64,000 bases of DNA. Origin: Bifidobacterium choloepi (GTDB lineage: Bacteria > Actinomycetota > Actinomycetes > Actinomycetales > Bifidobacteriaceae). Below the pieces are notes generated by a model. That model made no database searches and had not been told where the DNA came from. It saw nothing but the letters and a program-made list of their open reading frames with translations. This document shows, one piece after another, positions 40,503 to 48,756 of this stretch. The DNA lies in the NCBI RefSeq assembly GCF_010667615.1, contig NZ_VYSG01000001.1:62001-126000 (forward strand). The letters run 5' to 3'. A program made the translations under genes and the position numbers. Each line of letters begins with the position of its first letter. Within the stretch, counting starts at the first letter, position 1.

Positions 40503-41363
40503 CTAGAACAGGTCCTTCTGCTCGGTCGTCAGCTGGATGAACGTCTCCACGGAACGCGGATCCTCGTGATCGAGGAACAGGCTCTTGTCGAGGTTCATCG
40601 AGGCGATACGGCCCATGTCGCCATCACTGAGCTTGAAGTCGAAGACGTTGAAGTTTTCGGCCATCCGCTCGATGTGCGTCGACTTCGGAATAGTGACGAT
40701 TCCGCGCTGGATTTCCCAGCGCAACATCACCTGCGCCGGCGTCTTGCCGTATTCGCGGCCGATTTCGGCGAGCTCCGGATTCGTAAACAGGCCGTCCTGG
40801 CCTTCGCCGAACGGCGCCCATGCTTCCGGCTGCACGCCGTACTTCTCCATCCACTTAACGGCTTCGGTCTGCTGACACAGCGGATTGATCTCGACCTGGT
40901 TGACCATTGGCTTGATCCGGTTGAATCCGCACATGTCGACGAGCCGGTCCGGTTCGAAGTTGGACACGCCAATCGCGCGGATGCGGCCTTCCCCGTACAG
41001 GTCCTCCATCGCGTGCCAGGTGCCGTAGTAGTCGGAGAACGGCTGGTGGATCAGGCACAGGTCGAGGTAGTCGGTCCTGAGCTTGTCCATCGACTTGAGG
41101 ATCGATTCCCTCGCCTTGTCGTAGCCGGCATTGTTGATCCAGACCTTCGTCGTCAGGAAGATGTCGCCGCGGTCGACCTTGCTTTCCTCGATTGCCTTGC
41201 CGACCTCGGCCTCGTTGAAATACGCCTGTGCGGTGTCAATGGAGCGATAACCGACTTCCAGCGCGTCGAGGACGCACCTCGTGGTCTCTTCCGGCGGAAT
41301 CTGATAGACGCCGTAGCCCAGCATCGGCATTTTCACGCCATTGGCCAATGTCGTATAGTCCAT
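40503..41363 (-). CDS. Aldo/keto reductase
   Basis: The 286-residue product is a TIM-barrel NAD(P)H-dependent carbonyl reductase. It has DTAQAYFNEAEVG with the catalytic Asp and Tyr, LTTKVWI with the Lys, LIHQPF with the His, and C-terminal IPKSTHIERMAENF for the cofactor. It groups with the 2,5-diketo-gluconate reductase type, but the substrate is unknown. The ATG at 41363 is preceded by a weak site; an upstream extension has no homology. The gene ends at a strong hairpin. Confidence 0.88.
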   Translation of the reverse strand: MDYTTLANGVKMPMLGYGVYQIPPEETTRCVLDALEVGYRSIDTAQAYFNEAEVGKAIEESKVDRGDIFLTTKVWINNAGYDKARESILKSMDKLRTDYLDLCLIHQPFSDYYGTWHAMEDLYGEGRIRAIGVSNFEPDRLVDMCGFNRIKPMVNQVEINPLCQQTEAVKWMEKYGVQPEAWAPFGEGQDGLFTNPELAEIGREYGKTPAQVMLRWEIQRGIVTIPKSTHIERMAENFNVFDFKLSDGDMGRIASMNLDKSLFLDHEDPRSVETFIQLTTEQKDLF

Positions 41364-41631
41364 ACCCAACCTGCTTTCTGCCTTGGTTCGCGTCGTACTC
41401 GTGTTGCGGCGCCATGTACTTTGGCATTGTAGTCGGCTTGGGCATGGACCATGCATGCTTTTGCGGAGGCAATTTGCCTTCGGTGATGAAGGGAATCGCG
41501 GCGGCCCCGGAATACCTAGACCGTTGCGGTGTCCTCCCCCGGGTTATCGGACGGCTTGCTGCCCTTGGCTTCCGGCTTGGCCGTGCCTTGTGTAGTCGCC
41601 GTGTAATACAGGGGGTTGGACGGGCGGCAGG

Positions 41632-41799
41632 ATGTCATCCGCCGATCAGGAAACGCAGTTCAAGTTCGTCTATGCCAGTACCGGCTGTTTCGGCATGATC
41701 CATCACTGGCTGATGAACGACAATGCCGGCAGAAAGGCCATGGACACGACGGCACTGGCGCGCCTGATGACCCAGTTCACGTCGGGCGTGAGGAAATAG
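41632..41799 (+). pseudogene. Remnant of a TetR family regulator (C-terminal end)
   Basis: Fifty-five codons encode FVYASTGCFGMIHHWLMNDN followed by a short helix, which matches the last helices of TetR/AcrR regulators. The N-terminal DNA-binding domain is absent: the frame meets a stop at 41593, and I saw no helix-turn-helix in the other frames of 41364-41631. It is therefore probably a decayed gene. There is no clear ribosome site. The rest of 41364-41631 holds nothing I recognise. Confidence 0.5.
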
Positions 41800-41816
41800 C
41801 GTGAGCTGCCTTCGCA

Positions 41817-42221
41817 CTACTCCCCTATGTACAGCCTTCCAAATTCCCTTCCCAGGACAATCTTGACGGCGACGACGAACGCGAGCATGCCGAACAGCAG
41901 GTTGCCGAGCATGATCAGGATCGCGACGGCCGGCTGCGTCTGCAGCGACGAGAAGGCGTCGCCGGCGAATGTCGAGAATGTCGTCAGGCCGCCGCAGAAA
42001 CCGGTGACGAGCAGTCCCTTGACGCCAACCGGCACGGCGCCGGCCTGCATCCACCCGAGCATCAGGCCGAGCACGAAGGATCCGGCCAGGTTGACGAGCA
42101 ATGTGCCGTAGGGCATGCGCCAGCCCGTTTGCCGTTTCGGGTTGAAATGGTTTGAACTGATGTCGTGCAGGATGCCGCCGCAGAAGGCTCCGCCGGCGAC
42201 CGCGAGAATGTTGAGCCACAT
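41817..42221 (-). CDS. crcB: Fluoride efflux channel CrcB/Fluc
   Basis: CrcB exports fluoride passively through a dual-topology dimer. The 134-residue product has four hydrophobic segments and the family motif GGLTTFSTF around residues 79-87. The start ATG at 42221 has no strong ribosome site. Many actinobacteria have two adjacent crcB genes; only one is seen here, so it is probably a homodimer or has a partner elsewhere. A fluoride riboswitch was looked for upstream but not convincingly found. Confidence 0.9.
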   Translation of the reverse strand: MWLNILAVAGGAFCGGILHDISSNHFNPKRQTGWRMPYGTLLVNLAGSFVLGLMLGWMQAGAVPVGVKGLLVTGFCGGLTTFSTFAGDAFSSLQTQPAVAILIMLGNLLFGMLAFVVAVKIVLGREFGRLYIGE

Positions 42222-42391
42222 GGTGCCCCAACCTAGCGAGTCGCCTTGACGGAGCCTCTAGCCATTGCCGGCGGCTTCCTTCCACGAGCCGCATTGGACA
42301 ACACGGCGCCGGGAAACCCGACGTTCGGGGTGCATCTTCACGCGGGCGGCACCGGCCGGAACGGCGGATTCGATGCACGAGAACGATGGAC

Positions 42392-44089
42392 TTACTGGCG
42401 GTAGTAGGAGAAGAAGTTCGTCAGCTTGCCAACGGCGTCCTTCAGCACCTCCACGCGCGGCAGGTAGACGACGCGGAAGTGGTCGGGCTGGTGCCAGTTG
42501 AAGCCGCTGCCCTGCACGATGAGCAGCTTCTCGTTGTTGAGCAGGTCGAGGGCGAACTGCACGTCGTCGGTGATATGGAAGCGCTTGACATCGATCTTCG
42601 GGAAGATGTAGAACGCGGCCTTCGGCTTGACGGCCGTGATGCCGGGGATCGAATTCAGCGCCTCGTAGACATACTCGCGCTGCTCGTAGATGCGACCGCC
42701 GGGCACGATGTAGTCGTTGACGCTCTGGTGGCCGCCGAGCGCCGTCTGGACAATCGACTGCGCCGGCACGTTCGAGCAGATGCGCATGTTGGTGAGCATG
42801 TTGAGGCCCTCGATGTAGTCTGCACCGATGCGCTTGTTGCCGGACAGGATCATCCATCCGATGCGGTAGCCGGCGATCATGTGCGACTTGGACAGCCCCG
42901 AGAACGTCACGCAGAACAGGTCCGGCGCCATCGACGCGATCGAGACGTGCTCGAGGCCATCCATGACGAGGCGGTCGTAGATCTCGTCGGAGAAGATCAT
43001 CAGCTGGTGTTCGCGGGCCAGGTCGACAATCTGCTGGAGCACTTCGCGCGGATAGAGCGCGCCGGTCGGATTGTTCGGATTGATGATGACGATCGCCTTC
43101 GTCTTGTCGGTGATCTTCGAGCGCATGTCCTCGACGTCCGGATACCAGTCGCTCTGCTCGTCGCAGACATAGTGGACGGGCTGGCCGCCGGCCAGTGTCA
43201 CGCACGCGGTCCACAGCGGATAGTCGGGGCTCGGCAGCAGTACTTCGTCGCCGTTGTCGAGCAGCGCCGACATGCTCAGGTTGATCAGCTCGCTGACGCC
43301 GTTGCCGGTGTAGATGTCGTCGATCGTGACGTTCGGCAGGTGCTTGAGCTGGGCATATTGCATGATCGCCTTGCGCGCCGAGAACAGGCCCTTCGACTCG
43401 GAGTAGCCTTCGGTGTGCGGCAGCGCATGGGCCATGTCGTAGACGATTTCGTCCGGCGTACGGAAGCCGAACGGTGCCGGGTTGCCGATATTGAGCTTGA
43501 GGACGTGGGTGCCGGCCCGTTCCATTTCGGCTGCCTGCTGCACGACGGGTCCGCGGACGTCGTAGAGAACATTGTCGAGCTTGTGGGACTTGCTGAACGT
43601 ACGCATGCCGGGACCTTTCTCAGTCAATTCGGTGAAATCGGGTTCAAGTTCAGATTTGATAGTAAGTTCAGGTTCAGACGAGAGTTCAGTTTCGTCTGGT
43701 TCAACTTCGTCATGGAGTTCAATATTGAACTCTTCCAGTTCGTGTTCAATATTCTCGCGCGTTTCGGTCTGGACGCCGTCGGGCAACGGCACTCGATACT
43801 CGTCGTCGACGGATTCGGTCACGCCGCATGGCGCGTCATGCGAATCGTCGCTCGTTGTTGCTGAAGCCACCGTGGCATCGTCGGATTGCGGCTCGGCAAG
43901 CGAGACGCCCAGCAGCAGTTCGAGGTCATGCACCATTGCGCGTCGCGGCTCGAACTTGCCGTTGAGATATTGGGACAGCTGGCTCTTGCCGAGCTTGACT
44001 CCCCCGGCTTCGGCGAGCTGCAGCAAGTCGACCTGCTTGAGACCACGGTCGTGCATGGCCCGGTTCAATCGTTCAGAAAAATCCGGCAT
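42392..44089 (-). CDS. HTH (XRE) domain fused to an AlaA-type aminotransferase
   Basis: The 565-residue product joins a DNA-binding domain to a metabolic enzyme. Residues about 3-65 are a helix-turn-helix of the XRE type (LKQVDLLQLAEAGG, LGKSQLSQYLNGKFEPRR). Residues about 67-160 are an acidic, Glu/Leu/Pro-rich linker. Residues about 162-565 closely follow E. coli AlaA, a glutamate-pyruvate aminotransferase: KLNIGNPAPFGF, NPNNPTG at 337-343, SDEIYDRL, SGLSKSH with PLP-binding Lys401, and GYRIGW. The start at 44089 follows AAGGAG; an ATG five codons earlier lacks one. An internal ATG at 43606 with its own GAGAAAGG site could make the enzyme alone. Confidence 0.9.
   Translation of the reverse strand: MPDFSERLNRAMHDRGLKQVDLLQLAEAGGVKLGKSQLSQYLNGKFEPRRAMVHDLELLLGVSLAEPQSDDATVASATTSDDSHDAPCGVTESVDDEYRVPLPDGVQTETRENIEHELEEFNIELHDEVEPDETELSSEPELTIKSELEPDFTELTEKGPGMRTFSKSHKLDNVLYDVRGPVVQQAAEMERAGTHVLKLNIGNPAPFGFRTPDEIVYDMAHALPHTEGYSESKGLFSARKAIMQYAQLKHLPNVTIDDIYTGNGVSELINLSMSALLDNGDEVLLPSPDYPLWTACVTLAGGQPVHYVCDEQSDWYPDVEDMRSKITDKTKAIVIINPNNPTGALYPREVLQQIVDLAREHQLMIFSDEIYDRLVMDGLEHVSIASMAPDLFCVTFSGLSKSHMIAGYRIGWMILSGNKRIGADYIEGLNMLTNMRICSNVPAQSIVQTALGGHQSVNDYIVPGGRIYEQREYVYEALNSIPGITAVKPKAAFYIFPKIDVKRFHITDDVQFALDLLNNEKLLIVQGSGFNWHQPDHFRVVYLPRVEVLKDAVGKLTNFFSYYRQ
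43716..43731. promoter_or_regulatory. 16-bp perfect palindrome AGTTCAAT-ATTGAACT inside the HTH-AlaA gene
   Basis: This exact palindrome lies in the linker-coding part of the gene. Its half, AGTTCAAT, recurs in the gene's own upstream region. It is a candidate internal operator for the HTH domain, although part of the pattern may come from the repetitive Glu-Leu/Phe-Asn coding sequence. Confidence 0.5.
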
Positions 44090-44406
44090 TGTGCTCCTTG
44101 CCATCGCGGTGTGCGCATGGATGAATCATGCGAGTTCAGTTCGTCGGAAGAATTGAACTTTCCTCACCCTAACACAAGCCGCGCATGTGTTCAATCAGCA
44201 AGTTCAATGCTGCGCCTGAGAGATAATTTATACCGTAAATGAATAATGATTCACCGTGTAAACAATAAAAAGCGATCAGTTCTGCACTCTGCATTGTTCA
44301 GGATTAAAAAATGAACTATTTTACAGTGTTAAATTGAACTATTTTACGCTAGAAACAAGTTGGCAGGGAACGATTCTCCCGGCCAAGTCGTTGCGCGGAA
44401 TCAGCG
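44090..44406. promoter_or_regulatory. AT-rich upstream region of the HTH-AlaA gene with repeated ATTGAACT motifs
   Basis: No gene is present. The octamer occurs at 44152-44159 (ATTGAACT), 44201-44208 (AGTTCAAT) and 44333-44340 (ATTGAACT), with a variant TGTTCAAT at 44188-44195. TGAACTATTTTAC is repeated exactly at 44312-44324 and 44335-44347, 23 bases apart (about two helical turns). These are likely operator sites for the adjacent HTH protein, giving autoregulation. Confidence 0.6.
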
Positions 44407-45255
44407 TCAGAGCATGTTCTCGCTCAGCCACGTGGCGACACCGTCCTCGTCGTTGGCCGGGCAGATGTCGTCGGCGATCTTCAGGACTTCCGGATTGGCG
44501 TTAGCGACGGCCACACCGGTGCCGGTCAGCTTCATCATGTTGATATCGATGAGATCGTCGCCAAACGAGACGGCGTTGGCGATGTCGACGTTCCAGCGGT
44601 CGGCGATGAGCTCGGTGGCATGTTCCTTGTTCGCCAGCGGATTCATGATCATCCACATCCAGCCCTCGGAAATATGGACGTCGAAGTCCGACGGAATCAG
44701 GCCGGCGAGCTGCCTGGCCTGCTCCGGCGTCGGGAAAGCGATGACCTTGTCGGCGGTTCCGGCGGGCACGTCGCGGAAGTCGGTCGGCGTCCACGTCTGC
44801 GTCGCCCAGATCTTGCCGATGTTGAAGTTGGCGTAGCGCACGTCGCTCATGACGATGGCCAGATGGAGGTCCGGAACGGCGGACAGCAGGTCGAGACACA
44901 GCTCGCATGCTCGCTTCGACGAGAAACCGATGACCGTCATCGCCCGCTCCCCCAGGTCGCTAGTCGGCTTCTTCTGTCCGGTCAGCGTCTCGAACGTCGA
45001 ATGGGCTGGATCCCAGTCGATCAACGCGCCGTTCAGGTAGATGACGGCGTCGGCGCGCAGCTTGCGCGCGAACTCGAGACCGGTGCTGACCGGTCGCGCC
45101 GTCGCGACGACAAACGGCACCTTCTTGTCGTGCAGCCGGTCCACGGCCTCGATGGACTTGTTCGACAGGAACCTGTCCTCGAACACTTCGGCGTCATGGA
45201 GCAATGTCCCGTCGAGATCGGCGAAGACCAGCGGCGAATCGGGAACAACGGTCAT
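44407..45255 (-). CDS. HAD superfamily hydrolase (Cof-type)
   Basis: The 282-residue product is a phosphatase-fold enzyme of the Cof subfamily: FADLDGTLL (motif I, residues about 10-18), VVATARPVS (motif II) and SFGDDLIDINMMKLTGTGVAVANANPEV (motif IV), with a cap domain in between. Substrates are usually sugar phosphates or nucleotides. The ATG at 45255 follows GGAGG. It lies upstream of the HTH-AlaA gene in the same direction but separated by an operator-like region, so it is probably expressed separately. Confidence 0.88.
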   Translation of the reverse strand: MTVVPDSPLVFADLDGTLLHDAEVFEDRFLSNKSIEAVDRLHDKKVPFVVATARPVSTGLEFARKLRADAVIYLNGALIDWDPAHSTFETLTGQKKPTSDLGERAMTVIGFSSKRACELCLDLLSAVPDLHLAIVMSDVRYANFNIGKIWATQTWTPTDFRDVPAGTADKVIAFPTPEQARQLAGLIPSDFDVHISEGWMWMIMNPLANKEHATELIADRWNVDIANAVSFGDDLIDINMMKLTGTGVAVANANPEVLKIADDICPANDEDGVATWLSENML

Positions 45256-45518
45256 GACGGTATCCTCCGGACGAATCGGCAACGATGAATGGAACACCAG
45301 CCGGCGGCAACCGGCCATACCTGTCATCGTAGGAAAAAGCCTAGATTATCGTCGGACGAAGCAGCTTCTCCGAGATATTCACCTCTCCCCTCCTGTTCTC
45401 CAGTAGACTTGGAACCTCAACAGCGAAGTTGATTCATTTTTTCCGTCTTCGTCGTCGGCAGCATGTGGCCTGCCAGTCGCAGGACCGTTGGGAACGGTTC
45501 GGGGAAAGGAGGAGGTCT

Positions 45519-46832
45519 TTGGATTCCATCGACCATATTGGTGTCCGTCCGACGTTCTATGTCGGCTGGGATGTTCGCCGTGCCCGTCCTGTCGTCAACA
45601 TTGTCGATCTCAAGCATCGTGTCCGGGATCGCCTCGACATCATTGCGCCGTCGTCGGCCGCCGAGGACCGCCGCGTGCGACGCGCCATGTTCGATGGGCC
45701 GCCACCGCCGGACGGCACCGTCGCCGTTTGGAATCTCGAGGTGCCGTTCGCCATGTTCACGCCGGCGGAAGTGCGCCGGTTGCGCCAGGACGTCGGGTAT
45801 TACGGACGCCATTGCGGCATTACCGATCCGATCATTGAACTCATCGTCGAGGCGGTCGAACAGTCAGCATTGTCTGAATCGGTTGAATCGTTCGAATTAT
45901 CCGAATTGTCGCAGGAAACTGTTCCGGTAGCCGGTCATGGACGTCACCGTCGGCCGTCGAACGATTCATCTGCTTTCCGGAGGATAAGTCATTCGAACGA
46001 TTCGGTCTCCGCGGCGAGTGGCGACGAACGAGACGCGCGACGGCTGGAACGCGAGTCGATGCTCGAGACGATGGGACAGCTCGCCGAGCACCTCGCCCAG
46101 ATGACCGCCGATTTCCAGGCGAGTCAGCAGCTCAACGATGAACATGACGCGCAGCAAACGGTGCTGCAGGAACGCAACCGGGAACTGAACGAATGCGTGA
46201 TGTCGCTGCGCGACGAAAACAAGCGGCTGCGTCGGGCGCTCGGCCAGCGTGACATGGGGTGTATGGACGAAGCCAGGCGTGCTGTGCTGCGCGAGTTTGC
46301 CTGCGGCAAGCTGCCCGACTTCCTCATCGCGAAGAAGAATGGCGGCTATGGCGAAGTCGATCGGCAGATCGTCGAGTTCTTCGGCGAGGTGTACCGCGAC
46401 CGGATGTTCATTGCCGACCGTGGCTGGGACAGCATCCGCGACTGCCGTACCAATCCGAAGACACTGTGGCGCGGCCTGTTGATGATGTGCGAGCCGCTCC
46501 ACGAAATCTACATGTCGACGACGGCAGGCGAACCGGTCGGCAACATCGAACAGTTGTTCCTCGACCATCCCGGTAGGAAGTCCGGATTCGAAGTGACGCT
46601 CTGTGAGGGCCGACTGACCAACCGCGATCCGGAACTCGTCCGCAAGCGTCGCATCCGTGTCGACGGACGCGAGTTCGACATTACCCCGCACTTGAAGACC
46701 GGCACGAAGAACGACGAGTCGTCCCTGAGGATCAACTACGCCTGGGACTACGAGCGCCGGCGGCTGATCATCGGCAACATTGGCACGCACATCCCGAACT
46801 ACACGACGAAGAGCGACAAGTCTGTCCGGTAA
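45519..46832 (+). CDS. Hypothetical coiled-coil protein
   Basis: No family is recognised in this 437-residue product. An N-terminal folded part (about 1-115) contains RPTFYVGWDVRRARPVVNIV. A Ser/Glu-rich linker follows, then a coiled coil (about 176-250). The C-terminal domain (about 255-437) includes KLPDFLIAKKNGGYGEVDRQ and ends with SLRINYAWDYERRRLIIGNI and a polar tail. The start is a TTG with a strong GGAGGAGG site just upstream; there is no in-frame ATG nearby. Codon use is less GC-biased than in core genes. A 9-G run follows the stop. Confidence 0.65.
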   Translation: MDSIDHIGVRPTFYVGWDVRRARPVVNIVDLKHRVRDRLDIIAPSSAAEDRRVRRAMFDGPPPPDGTVAVWNLEVPFAMFTPAEVRRLRQDVGYYGRHCGITDPIIELIVEAVEQSALSESVESFELSELSQETVPVAGHGRHRRPSNDSSAFRRISHSNDSVSAASGDERDARRLERESMLETMGQLAEHLAQMTADFQASQQLNDEHDAQQTVLQERNRELNECVMSLRDENKRLRRALGQRDMGCMDEARRAVLREFACGKLPDFLIAKKNGGYGEVDRQIVEFFGEVYRDRMFIADRGWDSIRDCRTNPKTLWRGLLMMCEPLHEIYMSTTAGEPVGNIEQLFLDHPGRKSGFEVTLCEGRLTNRDPELVRKRRIRVDGREFDITPHLKTGTKNDESSLRINYAWDYERRRLIIGNIGTHIPNYTTKSDKSVR

Positions 46833-46869
46833 TCTTCGCCGGGGGGGGGCGGGAGGAATGACATGCAGA

Positions 46870-47007
46870 CTAGTCGGCGACGTCCTCTGCCCCGGTGCGC
46901 CTCGAACGCGGCTCCCACTCGCCGGCCAGGAATTTCAGCGCAAACCGGATGACGCCGTACAGCGCGACAGGAGCGACAACAGTGCCGAAAACGACGGCAA
47001 TCAACAT
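46870..47007 (-). CDS. 45-residue single-helix membrane protein
   Basis: The short frame encodes MLIAVVFGTVVAPVALYGVI, continuing to a basic stretch RFALKFLAGEW and a polar end. It is one membrane helix followed by a cytoplasmic tail. GAGGAG lies 12 bases before the ATG. Such small proteins are usual in this group but I recognise no family. It is convergent with the preceding coiled-coil gene. Confidence 0.55.
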   Translation of the reverse strand: MLIAVVFGTVVAPVALYGVIRFALKFLAGEWEPRSRRTGAEDVAD

Positions 47008-47230
47008 TCCCAAGACAGTCTCCTCAGATGCGAGTTTCTCTCACTGGACAGAGTACCCCCGGAGGGGTGAAAACTGGCAGATGATGACCGGACTTTCACG
47101 ACGTCCGACGTCTGCGCCGGAGCAAGCAGGTTCCATGCTCTCCTCCCGGTCCGTTGAACTGTCGGAGAATTCCGCTCGCCGGGAATGACGCCCACTGTCT
47201 AGAATGACGTCAACGGCAAGGAGCACCATC

Positions 47231-47434
47231 ATGAACGATTCTTCCGCATCAACCAGTCGCGGCCACGTCAACGATGACGACGACGAACCGGAATCCGGCG
47301 CCCCCGAAGCTGTTCTCGATGCCGTCGAGGACAAGCTGGATCACACGTCGGTGGACGATGTCAAGCATGATTTCTCCTCCATGCTGCATGGTCTCTCCGG
47401 CGAAGCCGCCCGCATGCGTGACGATCTGGACTGA
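47231..47434 (+). CDS. Small acidic protein, hypothetical
   Basis: The 67-residue product starts MNDSSASTSRG, is rich in Asp and Glu, and ends in a probable helix SSMLHGLSGEAARMRDDLD. AAGGAG lies 7 bases before the ATG, so translation is likely. No family or function is recognised. Confidence 0.55.
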   Translation: MNDSSASTSRGHVNDDDDEPESGAPEAVLDAVEDKLDHTSVDDVKHDFSSMLHGLSGEAARMRDDLD

Positions 47435-47457
47435 CTACTCCCTGTTCTCCCCGGAAG

Positions 47458-48114
47458 TTAGCGACCTCCCTGCCAGAGACGCCAGATGCCGAGCCAGCCG
47501 AGCAGCGTGAGCATGAAACTGTGCCGGTCGGCCCACGATTCCCGCGGCACTTCAACGATTGTCTCCGGAGAACCCGGAATGGTGCCGATCACCTTGCCCG
47601 ACGCGGGATTGCCGTCGACAATCATGTCGTCGATGCGCATTGTGCAACCGTCGGGCATGACGACGTCGCCGGCGTGCATCAGATGGAGAATCAACGCGGC
47701 TGCCGCGCACTGGAGCGCGTCTGCCGGATTGAACGTCAGATGGTGGTCCCGCGCGATGGCGGACAGGTCCGCATATTCCACGGAACTATTCGCGTCGACG
47801 TATTCGGTCATGACGTCCCGGACACGGTCGCGCGGCACGGCAATGCCAACGCGGCCAAGGAACGGCAACACGAAGGCGGCGTCGAACACGATGATCTCTC
47901 CGGCATGCTCGACGGCGGAGCGCAGCGTGCCGAGATCCTCGGTGGTCGGCATCGCCAGCGACCCGACGATGGTCCGGGCGGCGCCGTTGACGACGCCGAG
48001 CCGGCGGATCGTGTTCGTGAAGGGATCGTCGCCGGTCGTCTCGATCGCGATCGCGATGGTCCGGCCTGGGCTGCCCGCAGTCGGCAGCGCATAATCGATG
48101 GCAGTCTGGCCCAT
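47458..48114 (-). CDS. Degenerate DnaQ-like (DEDD) exonuclease-fold protein
   Basis: The 218-residue product looks like a 3'-5' exonuclease domain that has lost catalytic groups. Exo I reads AIAIETTG, so the first Asp of DxE is Ala (residue 23) while Glu25 remains; Exo II keeps FD with Asp78 (IIVFDAAFVLPFL); Exo III keeps DA with Asp132 (PADALQCAAAAL) but the usual His is not clear. It ends with a C-terminal Trp-rich segment. It is therefore probably inactive as a nuclease. A GGGGGAG site is close to the ATG. It is next to the secG terminator, divergent from nothing essential. Confidence 0.6.
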   Translation of the reverse strand: MGQTAIDYALPTAGSPGRTIAIAIETTGDDPFTNTIRRLGVVNGAARTIVGSLAMPTTEDLGTLRSAVEHAGEIIVFDAAFVLPFLGRVGIAVPRDRVRDVMTEYVDANSSVEYADLSAIARDHHLTFNPADALQCAAAALILHLMHAGDVVMPDGCTMRIDDMIVDGNPASGKVIGTIPGSPETIVEVPRESWADRHSFMLTLLGWLGIWRLWQGGR

Positions 48115-48335
48115 GGCTCCCCCGCTTTGTCATGCCGTCGTCGTTGACGGTAACCCGGACCGAAACCATCATGTCTCACCGGTTCGGTCACCTATGCGTT
48201 CCATTGTCCACGACCATCGTCGACGGTGTCAACATCGGCATCGACTCGCGAACCGGCGTCAAACTGCCGATGTCACAAGCCCGAGTCAAGGAGCACGGAC
48301 CCCGTGACACCGGAAAATGGGCGCGATGAAACGCA

Positions 48336-48367
48336 AGAACCCGGGATCTTCCATGATCCCGGGTTCT
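48336..48367. terminator. Hairpin terminator after secG
   Basis: A perfect 13-bp stem (48336-48348 with 48355-48367) has loop TTCCAT. It lies 21 bases beyond the secG stop on the minus strand. Confidence 0.8.
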
Positions 48368-48388
48368 TTGTCGGCGTTGGTTGTGTGC

Positions 48389-48646
48389 TCAGGAGAGATT
48401 GAACTTGGCGAACAGGCCGAGGGTGATGATGATGGCGACCCAGATGAGGGCGATGATCACCGTCCAGCGGTTCAGGTTCTTCTCGGCCACGCCCGAGGAG
48501 CCCGCGTTCTGGGTCAGGCCGCCGCCGAACATGTCGGACAGGCCACCGCCCTTGCCCTTGTGCATCAGGATCAGCAGCGTGAGCAGCAGGCTGAGGACGA
48601 CGAGCACGATCTCGAGAATGAGTTTAACTACACCAATAGCGCTCAC
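48389..48646 (-). CDS. secG: Preprotein translocase subunit SecG
   Basis: SecG is the small non-essential subunit of SecYEG. The 85-residue product has two membrane helices (IGVVKLILEIVLVVLSLLLTLLILM and WTVIIALIWVAIIITLGLF) joined by the conserved loop KGKGGGLSDMFGGGLTQNAGSSGVAEKNLNR. The start is the GTG at 48646, with GGAGG eight bases upstream; a longer frame lacks a site. It follows tpiA with a gap of 110 bases, the order common in Gram-positive bacteria. Confidence 0.95.
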   Translation of the reverse strand: MSAIGVVKLILEIVLVVLSLLLTLLILMHKGKGGGLSDMFGGGLTQNAGSSGVAEKNLNRWTVIIALIWVAIIITLGLFAKFNLS

Positions 48647-48756
48647 AGGGGAACCTCCAGTTTGAAATGTCTGCTCCAACAATAGCGCATGGTTGGTAGA
48701 AATTCCGGCCATTCTTGTAAAGAAGCGACAAAAATCTGTTCAGATCAACGGTATTT

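Noticed and set aside
40072..40506. Two open frames (79 and 62 codons) in the AT-rich island
   Set aside because: They have no ribosome site; their products are low-complexity, and the second one runs through the hairpin at 40439-40489.
42222..42391. Possible fluoride riboswitch before crcB
   Set aside because: Read on the minus strand, GGCAATGGCTAG and GACTCGCTAGG vaguely recall the crcB motif, but the required GATGG core and the GACNCC strand are not matched, and the pairing is weak.
48171..48329. 52-codon open frame MSHRFGHLCVPLSTT on the plus strand
   Set aside because: It has no ribosome site and no recognised family, and it runs into the secG terminator region. Coding is possible but not supported.
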